This document shows, one piece after another, positions 16,331-21,016 of a stretch of 23,486 nt of DNA. Both the position numbers and the translations under genes were made by a program. Each line of letters opens with the position of its first letter. The first letter of the stretch is position 1. A model generated the notes under the pieces. It did no database searches, had not been told where the DNA came from, and saw nothing but the letters and a program-made list of their open reading frames with translations. This DNA is from a virus, in IMG/VR virus record IMGVR_UViG_3300045741_000064, positions 1 through 23,486 of that record; one strand, given 5' to 3'.

Positions 16331-16758
16331 AATGGCTATTTATTGCGCTGTTGCTGTTTTCCTCCGGGGCCTACGCCCGTGGTTGCGGTAGCTCTGGCGG
16401 TCATGGTGGGCCTTCAGGTGGGCATGGCGCTCATGGGTCAGGACATTCACCCGGCCCTGCTCCTGGCCCTGGGCCTAGCAGCAATGGACCTGGCGGCGGT
16501 GCGGGTAGTCCGGGGCACAACTCCCCGGTGGATGGATGGGGAAATACGATAAGGAGCACTTATGGAAAACTGGATAACGTCGAATCCTCTGGTGACTTAT
16601 ATCATCGTATCCCTCGCGGGCGCGATGATTCACTGGGCGCAGAAAGTACGGCGTGGAGAAGCAAGCGCGGACTTCATCACCTATTGGTTCACCGAAACCC
16701 CAGGTTACAGCATCGGGACTGCCGGTGCACTTGGCGGGGGATGGTTTGTTCTTCTTGA
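16327..16758 (+). CDS. Exported Gly/His/Pro-rich protein
   Basis: The first 18 residues are a clean signal peptide (MKWLFIALLLFSSGAYARG), with an AYA-type signal peptidase site. Residues 20-75 are nearly all Gly, Ser, His and Pro. There is a cysteine at residue 20, but no lipobox precedes it (ARGC), so it is not a standard lipoprotein. From about residue 78 the frame overlaps the ribosome-binding site and 196 bp of the holin-like gene at 16562. That tail is probably an extension caused by a lost stop. The secreted, low-complexity part may act in the periplasm during lysis, but this is only an inference from position. A frame between 16343 and 16552 is also open, but it looks like a shadow. 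Confidence 0.45.
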   Translation: MKWLFIALLLFSSGAYARGCGSSGGHGGPSGGHGAHGSGHSPGPAPGPGPSSNGPGGGAGSPGHNSPVDGWGNTIRSTYGKLDNVESSGDLYHRIPRGRDDSLGAESTAWRSKRGLHHLLVHRNPRLQHRDCRCTWRGMVCSS

Positions 16759-16867
16759 ATCTGGCTCGCTTGCAAACTTAAGCCTGCCAATGCTGCTGTC
16801 CTCGGCCTTTACCTTCGGGTTTGCCATTGACAGCATGGTATCGCCCAAAGCCGCGCCTAAAGCATGA
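16562..16867 (+). CDS. Holin-like membrane protein
   Basis: AAGGAG at 16551-16556 precedes the ATG by 5 bp. The 101-residue product has three hydrophobic segments: about 10-26 (LVTYIIVSLAGAMIHWA), 51-67 (IGTAGALGGGWFVLLES) and 71-91 (LANLSLPMLLSSAFTFGFAID). A charged loop with KVRRGEA lies between the first two, and the C-terminus is short. Three-segment topology and size fit class I holins. Holins form holes in the inner membrane and let the cytoplasmic M15 endolysin reach the wall. The gene is in the run right after the endolysin. Family identity is not recognised, so the role is by topology and context. Confidence 0.6.
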   Translation: MENWITSNPLVTYIIVSLAGAMIHWAQKVRRGEASADFITYWFTETPGYSIGTAGALGGGWFVLLESGSLANLSLPMLLSSAFTFGFAIDSMVSPKAAPKA

Positions 16868-17094
16868 ACCGCCTAACCCAGTTGCTAATCGGCGGATTCT
16901 CAGCCGGATTGACGCAACTGGGCGTGCTGTACGCGGCTGGCATCACGAACCTGCTTCCGCTAGCTGTCGGCTCATTGGCAACGATGGGCACCACGATGGC
17001 TGGCTTGGCTAAGCAACTACCCAAGCGGCAGTGGACGCTGGCCGAGCGAAGACGTAAACTTAAACTTAAACGCAAACCAAAGGAGAAACGATGA
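16864..17094 (+). CDS. Small membrane protein with basic tail (class II holin or antiholin candidate)
   Basis: The ATG overlaps the upstream holin-like stop (ATGA). The 76-residue product has two hydrophobic segments (about 6-26 and 30-48, rich in Gly, Ala and Leu). It ends in a strongly basic tail (LAERRRKLKLKRKPKEKR) that would sit in the cytoplasm. Two-segment proteins with charged tails include class II holins and antiholins. Its coupling to a three-segment membrane protein suggests a holin/antiholin pair. The order of activity cannot be told from sequence. Confidence 0.55.
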   Translation: MNRLTQLLIGGFSAGLTQLGVLYAAGITNLLPLAVGSLATMGTTMAGLAKQLPKRQWTLAERRRKLKLKRKPKEKR

Positions 17095-17285
17095 CCATAT
17101 CTATCAATGTGAGCGTGAATGGTAACTACAAGGTTCCAGTCACAACCAAATACGACGACAAAGAACCGACTACCGAAGTTATCTCTGGACGCGGCCTAAA
17201 TGTACCGTTCATCAAGCATATCCCAGCGTATCATGACAAGATTACAACCGTTACCGTCGGTCCAGAAGAACAGGACAATGGTTGA
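17091..17285 (+). CDS. Small beta-rich protein of unknown function
   Basis: The ATG overlaps the upstream stop (ATGA), with AAAGGAGAA just upstream. The 64-residue product has no membrane segment or signal peptide. It is likely a small all-beta protein: ISINVSVNGNYKVPVTTKY, then GRGLNVPFIKHIPAYHDKITTVTVG. The pattern resembles short phage proteins that ride along in lysis or tail operons, but no family is recognised. Its stop lies 11 bp before the lipoprotein start. Confidence 0.6.
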   Translation: MTISINVSVNGNYKVPVTTKYDDKEPTTEVISGRGLNVPFIKHIPAYHDKITTVTVGPEEQDNG

Positions 17286-17296
17286 AAGGAGAGACG

Positions 17297-17638
17297 ATGA
17301 TCGCATTACGAAAGTACTGGTTACTTCTGCTATTGCTGACTGGCTGTGCGCAGTTGGGTCTGACTCCGCCACAGACGTTCGAGCAAAAACTAGCTTACGG
17401 CTATGCGCAGGTCGGTGGAGTAAGAGTCTCGGCAGCCAATGCGCTGTCTACCGGAGTCATCACGGTCGCCGATGCGAAACAAGTTCAGACCTTGGCGGAT
17501 GAAGCCAGGGCAGCCCTGGATGCGTCCAAGCTCGCCAGTTCGACCGGAGATACCACCACCGCTCTTGGGAAGCTGACGCTGGCTAACGGCATCCTGACGC
17601 AGTTGGCGGCCTATCTCAACTCTAGAGGAGTCCACTAA
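17297..17638 (+). CDS. Lipoprotein (outer-membrane spanin candidate)
   Basis: The start is placed at the ATG at 17297, with AAAGGAGA a few bases upstream; an in-frame TTG at 17282 lies before that site and is not favoured. The 113-residue product has a classic lipoprotein signal: a basic N-terminus, a run of leucines, then lipobox LTGC (14-17), with Cys17 the lipidated residue. The mature part is helical, with ALA/QTLADEARAALDASKLASS repeats. Lipoproteins in lysis regions can be outer-membrane spanins, with the coiled-coil gene at 16025 as possible partner, but those are usually shorter and Pro-rich. Its stop overlaps the next start (TAATG). Confidence 0.65.
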   Translation: MIALRKYWLLLLLLTGCAQLGLTPPQTFEQKLAYGYAQVGGVRVSAANALSTGVITVADAKQVQTLADEARAALDASKLASSTGDTTTALGKLTLANGILTQLAAYLNSRGVH

Positions 17639-17847
17639 TGGGAGCCGCCGAAGCTATCGTCATGCTGGCGAACCTGACCAGCGCCGCAATTCAACTGTTG
17701 CAGAACTCGCAACTAGTAAGCGGAATGATCCAGAAAGCAACCGCTGAGAACCGCAACTTCACGCCCGAGGAATGGGCGCAGATTGTGTCCTTGGATGACA
17801 CGGCCCGCATTACTCTCGCGCTCGCTATCAAGAAGGCGGGAGGGTGA
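17638..17847 (+). CDS. Small helical protein of unknown function
   Basis: This start overlaps the lipoprotein stop (TAATG), with GAGGAG about eight bases upstream. The 69-residue product is predicted to be fully helical, with a hydrophobic first helix (AAEAIVMLANLTSAAIQLLQNS). This helix is too amphipathic for a clear TM segment. An NRNFTPEEWAQIVSLDDTARITLALAI segment follows. The FTPEEW turn resembles small helical caps seen in several phage proteins. No role is recognised. Its stop overlaps the GTG of the next gene. Confidence 0.6.
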   Translation: MGAAEAIVMLANLTSAAIQLLQNSQLVSGMIQKATAENRNFTPEEWAQIVSLDDTARITLALAIKKAGG

Positions 17848-18113
17848 GATACCTGCTCATCCTCGCGGTCGCCCTCATGCTGATGGGGGCATCATCTGAG
17901 CGCATCACGCAGGAGAAGGGATGTCAGGCCATTGCCAACTGGGCCGCCGGAGTGTTCGACATCATCAACGAGAATCCGATGGTAATACTCAACGGCATGG
18001 ACGAGCGTGATACCGTGGCCTTCGAGTTCATCCGGCAGTGGATCAACGACGGCAAAAGCCGCGAGGAACTTAAAAGTTACACCAAGAACACCTGCATGGG
18101 AACGACGGTGTAA
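17844..18113 (+). CDS. Small secreted protein with two cysteines
   Basis: GTG start overlapping the upstream stop. The 89-residue product has an N-terminal signal peptide (RYLLILAVALMLMGASS) with a likely cleavage after Ser. The mature part is helical, with cysteines at 27 and 84 that could form a disulfide in the periplasm (GCQAIANWAAGVFDIINEN and KNTCMG). It ends the + strand operon, 12 bp from the convergent gene at 18126. No family is recognised. It resembles small secreted helical proteins in prophage lysis regions only in a general way. Confidence 0.6.
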   Translation: MRYLLILAVALMLMGASSERITQEKGCQAIANWAAGVFDIINENPMVILNGMDERDTVAFEFIRQWINDGKSREELKSYTKNTCMGTTV

Positions 18114-18125
18114 CAAGGTTCAGCA

Positions 18126-18323
18126 TCATGATATTTTCCTGTTAATCTCTCTGGCATTCTCCCGGTCGATCTGCCGACTATCCACAGCCACCGACCAGTC
18201 TGGCGGCTCCCGATCCTCATCTTGTTCAATGAGCCAGTCCCGGGCAATATCCATCTCATCCGGCTCGCCATCCCCATCGCATTCGGCGAGGTATTCTTCC
18301 ATGCTTTGGGTTGGCTTATCCAT
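18126..18323 (-). CDS. Acidic small protein of unknown function
   Basis: The ATG at 18323 is favoured because GGAGACGTG places a Shine-Dalgarno site 5 bp upstream; a longer form starting at 18356 is open in frame but starts inside the previous gene. The 65-residue product is strongly acidic (YLAECDGDGEPDEMDIARDWLIEQDEDREPPDW), with a basic helix at the end (SRQIDRENAREINRKIS). It is the last gene of the - strand block, convergent with the structural operon. Its first 8 bases overlap the end of the upstream short gene. No function is recognised; acidic, DNA-mimic-like composition is noted but not assigned. Confidence 0.55.
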   Translation of the reverse strand: MDKPTQSMEEYLAECDGDGEPDEMDIARDWLIEQDEDREPPDWSVAVDSRQIDRENAREINRKIS

Positions 18324-18453
18324 CACGTCTCCATTGCGCATGGCCGGTGACCTCACCGAATGCGAGAATCACATCGCCCGCCAGTTCCTTTGCCGCAGTC
18401 GGAACTTCGGAAACTTTCACCAACGTCACATCACCTTGCCTGTAGATCATCAT
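18316..18453 (-). CDS. Short QGDV-type phage protein, probably truncated
   Basis: This 45-residue gene has AGGAGA 6 bp before the first of two ATG codons. Its sequence reads MMIYRQGDVTLVKVSEVPTA, followed by AKELAGDVILAFGEVTGHA and a short unrelated end. That start is the N-terminal signature of a larger phage protein family (QGDVLLV… followed by RVVLAxGEVTGHAHA), which I recall as more than twice this length. Here the frame is lost right after EVTGHA, and the stop overlaps the start of the next gene. It may be a decayed remnant joined by deletion to the downstream gene, or a working short form. Confidence 0.55.
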   Translation of the reverse strand: MMIYRQGDVTLVKVSEVPTAAKELAGDVILAFGEVTGHAQWRRDG

Positions 18454-18466
18454 TTGAATCTCCTGT

Positions 18467-18595
18467 TCAGTGAGAAAACATCATTGTATAGACCCGGAAC
18501 CACTCCATCGCCCGCAGTCCCACATCGCCCATCGCCAGCAGCAGGAGGGCGAAGGGAGCGCAGTCGATCCACCAGAGGAAGCGGTAGGTTTTCAT
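18467..18595 (-). CDS. Small single-TM protein, module copy 1
   Basis: The start overlaps the stop of the gene at 18592-18900 (ATGA). The 42-residue product reads MKTYRFLWWIDCAPFALLLL with AMGDVGLRAMEWFRVYTM after it: one hydrophobic segment (about 10-24) with a basic/aromatic N-terminus. It is likely an inner-membrane miniprotein. It is paralogous to the product at 19084-19212, with the same length and most residues shared. Function is not known. Conservation of protein sequence between the two diverged copies suggests that it is translated. Confidence 0.6.
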   Translation of the reverse strand: MKTYRFLWWIDCAPFALLLLAMGDVGLRAMEWFRVYTMMFSH

Positions 18596-18618
18596 TTCTC
18601 GCGCTCGGCTAGCATGGC
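18580..18618. repeat. 39-bp identical direct repeat, copy 1
   Basis: This stretch is identical to 19197-19235. It covers the end of the MKDGGPAF-type gene and the start of the small membrane gene. It lies within a wider region (about 18497-18620 against 19114-19237) that is clearly similar, so it marks the best preserved part of a tandem duplication. Confidence 0.9.
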
Positions 18619-18900
18619 GTCGGCGCGCTTGTATCGCAAAAAACAGATAATCTCCTCCCGTTCTCTGAGTCGCGGTTTGTAAGAGTCGTTGTGTGGATTC
18701 TTTCCTCTGTCTATTGACTGTTCGCGGGTGATATCCTCTATTGACGGCTCTGGTGCTTGTGCCGCAAAGTAATCACGCAGGGACATGCCGCGTTGAGCTG
18801 GGACCACGGCGTTACCGAACTCTGGCCTCTGCACTCCATGCTCGTCAACCGCCGGACTTAACCATGCCGGTATTGCAAACGCCGGTCCGCCGTCTTTCAT
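18592..18900 (-). CDS. MKDGGPAF-type small phage protein, module copy 1
   Basis: Start at ATG 18900 with AAGGAG about nine bases upstream. The 102-residue product begins with MKDGGPAFAIPAW, has a central GMSLRDYFAAQA motif, and ends with ADAMLAEREK. This beginning-middle-end pattern is common in small early phage proteins of unknown role (recalled). The 73-residue product at 19209-19430 is a paralog with the same three segments; this copy has a longer middle (VDEHGVQRPEFGNAVVPAQR and a basic PRLREREEIICFLRYKR insertion). Its transcript would carry the pentamer array just upstream in its leader. Confidence 0.7.
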   Translation of the reverse strand: MKDGGPAFAIPAWLSPAVDEHGVQRPEFGNAVVPAQRGMSLRDYFAAQAPEPSIEDITREQSIDRGKNPHNDSYKPRLREREEIICFLRYKRADAMLAEREK

Positions 18901-18993
18901 GATGGTGTTCTCCTTAAAGTATTCCATACAACCCCGCCGCTATCAGCAACGGCGCCACCTCGCACCGTCCATACCGCACCAGCAGTCCGATGT

Positions 18994-19083
18994 ACCGCCG
19001 CACCCCGCCTTACCCTGCCTCGCCCGACCACACCTTGCCGTGCCTGGCCCCGCCACACCTTGCCTTGCCGCGCCCGACCACAC
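18994..19083. repeat. Array of 18 degenerate CNNRC pentamers
   Basis: Read on the + strand in steps of five, this 90-bp segment gives 18 units in perfect phase. The fifth base is C in all 18, the fourth is a purine in all 18, and the first is C in 17. Units include CTTGC (three times), CACAC (three), CCGAC (two) and CCCGC (two). On the - strand the units read GYNNG. A 12-bp block (GCCCGACCACAC) occurs twice, 50 bp apart, which is ten units. Phasing breaks down to the left of 18994. The array fills the gap between the two module copies and would lie in the 5' leader of the gene at 18592-18900. Confidence 0.85.
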
Positions 19084-19212
19084 TTAACCAGCAAACATCG
19101 TCGTATATAGCCGGAACCATCCCACCGCCCGCAGCCCCACGTCGCCCAGCGCTAGCAGCAGCAGGGCAAACGGGGCGCAGTCAAGCCACCAGATGGAGCG
19201 GTAGGTTTTCAT
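19084..19212 (-). CDS. Small single-TM protein, module copy 2
   Basis: The start overlaps the stop of the gene at 19209-19430 (ATGA). The 42-residue product reads MKTYRSIWWLDCAPFALLLL with ALGDVGLRAVGWFRLYTTMF after it. It has one hydrophobic segment (about 10-24) and a conserved Asp-Cys pair (11-12). About three quarters of the positions match copy 1 at 18467-18595, and both end at residue 42 without gaps. The changes that differ are mostly conservative (Leu/Ile, Leu/Met, Leu/Val), which suggests selection on the protein. Function is not known. Confidence 0.6.
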   Translation of the reverse strand: MKTYRSIWWLDCAPFALLLLALGDVGLRAVGWFRLYTTMFAG

Positions 19213-19235
19213 TTCTCGCGCTCGGCTAGCATGGC
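19197..19235. repeat. 39-bp identical direct repeat, copy 2
   Basis: Second copy of the direct repeat at 18580-18618, same orientation, 617 bp away. It spans the same junction: the AEREK stop of one gene and the MKTYR start of the next. Recombination between the copies would delete one module together with the pentamer array. Confidence 0.9.
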
Positions 19236-19430
19236 ATCGGCCATTTCATATGCATGCTTTGCGGTTATGTCTGGAAGATAATCAGACCAATCACCGTTTC
19301 GTTCATCGCTACAATGCAGCGCAATCATCGCCTTCGCCGCAAAGTAATCGCGCAGGGACATGCCTTCGCCAATCCAAGCATATGACATTTCGCTTTGACT
19401 CTCTGGAAACGCCGGTCCGCCGTCTTTCAT
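19209..19430 (-). CDS. MKDGGPAF-type small phage protein, module copy 2
   Basis: ATG at 19430 overlaps the stop of the previous gene, with GAGGAGAA upstream. The 73-residue product has the segments MKDGGPAFPESQSEMSYAW, GEGMSLRDYFAAKAMIAL and AYEMADAMLAEREK. The GMSLRDYFAA core and the AMLAEREK end are shared with the longer paralog at 18592-18900. This shorter form is nearer to the usual arrangement I recall for such proteins (core, then a helix with a Tyr before the ADAMLAERE end). Role unknown; probably an early, non-virion protein. Confidence 0.7.
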   Translation of the reverse strand: MKDGGPAFPESQSEMSYAWIGEGMSLRDYFAAKAMIALHCSDERNGDWSDYLPDITAKHAYEMADAMLAEREK

Positions 19431-19570
19431 GATTTATTCTCCTCGTCGTACTTCGCCAATTCCTCCAGCACCACCGCTCGCCGGTAGTGATACCGTGCCG
19501 CTTGCCTTGCATGACCTTCCGCCCGTCTGGCGTACCAGTCTCTAAGCCATAGCAGCCAGCGGCGCTTCAC
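19427..19570 (-). CDS. Small basic Arg/Trp-rich protein
   Basis: A GTG start overlaps the stop of the HTH gene, with GGGGAG six bases upstream, and the stop overlaps the next ATG as ATGA. These two couplings are the main evidence. The 47-residue product reads MKRRWLLWLRDWYARRAEGH, then ARQAARYHYRRAVVLEELAK, and ends with an acidic tail (YDEENKS). It is predicted to be one or two amphipathic helices with many arginines, so nucleic acid or membrane contact is plausible. No family is recognised. Confidence 0.6.
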   Translation of the reverse strand: MKRRWLLWLRDWYARRAEGHARQAARYHYRRAVVLEELAKYDEENKS

Positions 19571-19785
19571 TTCGGCTCCCCAAGGTAAACATACTTCGCC
19601 ACCAGCGTGACCTCGCCGTACCGATTCGTGACCGCTGTCATATCCGTGCGGATGCGATACCCCTTGCAGCGCAACTTATGCACCGGGTCCGCCACGCGGT
19701 AGATGCCAAGCTTCATCGCCGCAGCCAGCGGGAAGATGTAGCGATGCATCCGGAGGTAGGTGAGAAGGCGGTCGGGTTGGGTCAT
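19567..19785 (-). CDS. Helix-turn-helix DNA-binding protein
   Basis: The 72-residue product has the layout of the small winged-helix proteins found in phage early regions (HTH_39-like): helix 1 TQPDRLLTYLRMHRYI, helix 2 FPLAAAMKLGIYRV as the helix-turn-helix with recognition part ADPVHKLRCKGYRIRTD, and a wing made of the strands MTAVTNRYGEVTLVAKYVYL. It would bind DNA and may regulate or help replication. It begins one base after the DUF1064 gene stop, and its own stop overlaps a GTG start. Family assignment is from the pattern and is fairly sure; the binding site is unknown. Confidence 0.7.
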   Translation of the reverse strand: MTQPDRLLTYLRMHRYIFPLAAAMKLGIYRVADPVHKLRCKGYRIRTDMTAVTNRYGEVTLVAKYVYLGEPK

Positions 19786-19786
19786 C

Positions 19787-20095
19787 TCATGTCTCGGTTA
19801 TTTCGATGCCGTACACGGCCTTCATCAGCTTCTTCTTGATGCGGTAGATCGGCGTCTTGAATCCCTTGCAGTCCTCAACTGTGCGCCAGCGGGCATCTCG
19901 CTTGAGATAGGTGAAGTCCGCTACATAGTCACAAATGTGCTCATTATTCACGTCTAACTTGAATCGCACTTGTGTGTGAATATCGGAGATTTCTCCAGCC
20001 TTCTCCAGTAACAGCAATTCCTTGTACCTTGCCGCCTCTTTCTTGGAAGCGAAGCCCTCTGTCCTGACGTTGCGGTACTTGCTCACCTTTCCCAT
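19787..20095 (-). CDS. DUF1064 nuclease-like protein
   Basis: The 102-residue product matches phage DUF1064 proteins: KYRNVRTEGFASKKEAARYKEL at the N-terminus (with Glu20), then strands around IHTQVRFKLD, YVADFTYL (Asp60), and WRTVEDCKGFKT with the D75-x-K77 pair. E…D…(D/E)xK is the PDDEXK nuclease layout, and the usual YRIKKKLMKAVYGIEI end is present. The likely role is cutting branched or damaged DNA in phage recombination, in keeping with ERF, NinB and HNH genes upstream. Length is normal. Activity on Holliday junctions is an inference from the fold. Confidence 0.8.
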   Translation of the reverse strand: MGKVSKYRNVRTEGFASKKEAARYKELLLLEKAGEISDIHTQVRFKLDVNNEHICDYVADFTYLKRDARWRTVEDCKGFKTPIYRIKKKLMKAVYGIEITET

Positions 20096-20238
20096 TCTGC
20101 AACCTCTACCTTGTGCCGCTTGACCACAAGCGCATATGCCTTCGGGCGGTTGTGATACAGCCAGGACAGATACACACTGCGAGCGTGCATGGTCAGGATC
20201 ATGGCGTAGTAAGCGGCGTAGTGTTCATCCGTGCTCAT
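20083..20238 (-). CDS. Small protein between the HNH and DUF1064 genes
   Basis: The 51-residue reading frame starts inside the end of the HNH gene (14-nt overlap) and ends inside the start of the DUF1064 gene (13-nt overlap). The product reads MSTDEHYAAYYAMILTMHAR, then SVYLSWLYHNRPKAYALVVK and a basic end. It fills a gap that would otherwise hold no gene, and overlap lengths match the rest of the block. Predicted to be helical with many aromatics. No family is recognised. The ribosome-binding site is weak, so coupling to the upstream gene would be needed. Confidence 0.55.
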   Translation of the reverse strand: MSTDEHYAAYYAMILTMHARSVYLSWLYHNRPKAYALVVKRHKVEVAEWER

Positions 20239-20491
20239 GGAGTTGCTTGTTGACCATGGCGAGGAGGTCTACGTCAGATAGTTTGTAGGTCGCCGCAAAT
20301 ACCTTGCGCGACATCCCATGCACTCCCGTTGCCCCTCGATGATGCTCGACGCACAGAGGCACGCAGGCATACGCACTCAGGGCGTCCCTGACGAACTCAA
20401 GATGATGAAGCTCGGAGGGCGTGTCTCCGTAGCCCAAGTGCCGGCAGAGCAGGCAGGGAAGGGCGCGGACCAGGGATTCGTAACTATTCAC
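20225..20491 (-). CDS. HNH-type zinc-binding nuclease (Ref-like)
   Basis: The 88-residue product has a treble-clef zinc site, PCLLC (Cys13, Cys16) with Cys47 in PLCVEHH, and catalytic-type histidines in ELHHL (29-30), EHH (50-51) and GVHG (58). This matches small phage HNH proteins related to the Ref/DUF968 group, which cut or enhance recombination with RecA-type proteins. It lies directly after ninB (8-nt overlap), the usual company of such genes. Homing or packaging HNH roles are less likely at this size and location. Confidence 0.7.
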   Translation of the reverse strand: MNSYESLVRALPCLLCRHLGYGDTPSELHHLEFVRDALSAYACVPLCVEHHRGATGVHGMSRKVFAATYKLSDVDLLAMVNKQLHEHG

Positions 20492-20855
20492 TCAGACTCC
20501 ACTTGACGTTATGCTCCGCTCCGAAGGCCTGAATCAGGTCCAGCAGTTCGGAGAATTCTGCCTTACCCATTGCACTCGTACTCTGCCCGACCACCACAAA
20601 ACCGCCGTTGATGCCTGGCACCACTCGCTCCTTCTTGAGCGCCGCAGTAAATACCGCCTTCCAGTCGTCCTTGTCCATCTTCTGACCGTACCAGTCCACT
20701 TGGCGCGCAATGTCGGTAAGCAGGGGCCAGAGCTTCGCATTCTGGTCGAGCGTGCGCGTTGCATCAGTCAGTCGCACAATCCACCCGTCCGGCGCCTTCA
20801 TGATCGCCGCAATGGCGTTGTTTCGTGCCGGCGAGTTGGTGAGCTTGAAGATCAT
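20484..20855 (-). CDS. ninB: NinB recombination protein
   Basis: The 123-residue product has the NinB family pattern: RTLDQNAKLWPLLTDIARQVDWYG, then KMDKDDWKAVFTAALKKERVVPGINGGFVVVG, QSTSAMGKAEFSELLDLIQAFGAEHNVKW. In lambdoid phages NinB (Orf) is a mediator that helps load annealing or RecA-type proteins on single-stranded DNA coated with SSB. It is about 20 residues shorter than lambda NinB, mostly at the ends. The gene is downstream of ERF by way of a small gene, so both steps of the annealing pathway are together. ATG overlaps the previous stop (ATGA). Confidence 0.88.
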   Translation of the reverse strand: MIFKLTNSPARNNAIAAIMKAPDGWIVRLTDATRTLDQNAKLWPLLTDIARQVDWYGQKMDKDDWKAVFTAALKKERVVPGINGGFVVVGQSTSAMGKAEFSELLDLIQAFGAEHNVKWSLSE

Positions 20856-21016
20856 TTCTTCAGTTTGTTGCGTTCTCGCATTTGTTCTAGCCGTTTTTCT
20901 CTGCGCTGCCCAGGAGTCAAATGATCATCGGCACCGTATACGCGCATGCAGAAATGAACAAAGGAGATGTTCTTCGGCCTTGGTGGTCTGGGGGGCCGGA
21001 AAAGATCAAGCAGCAT
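20852..21016 (-). CDS. Small Pro/Arg-rich protein between ERF and NinB
   Basis: The ATG at 21016 overlaps the end of the ERF gene by 11 nt, with GGAGG seven bases upstream, and the stop overlaps the ninB start (ATGA). The 54-residue product reads MLLDLFRPPRPPRPK, then NISFVHFCMRVYGADDHLTP, and a basic helix GQRREKRLEQMRERNKLKK. Proline/arginine repeats followed by a basic helix suggest binding to nucleic acid or a partner protein, possibly ERF or NinB. No family is recognised. Coupled starts on both sides support translation. Confidence 0.6.
   Translation of the reverse strand: MLLDLFRPPRPPRPKNISFVHFCMRVYGADDHLTPGQRREKRLEQMRERNKLKK

Noticed and set aside
16343-16552. 69-residue frame within the Gly/His-rich gene, hydrophobic in the middle
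   Set aside because: No ribosome-binding site, and the hydrophobic residues are the shifted reading of GGN/CCN codons. A nested outer-spanin gene was considered, but there is no lipobox.
16864-17094. Basic tail read as a nuclear-type or DNA-binding signal
   Set aside because: The protein has two membrane segments, so the basic tail is better read as the cytoplasmic end of a membrane protein.
18897-19094. - strand reading frame over the pentamer array, rich in Gly/Arg/Val
   Set aside because: It starts at TTG inside the end of the small membrane gene, has no ribosome-binding site, and its periodic Arg/Gly pattern follows directly from the 5-bp repeat.
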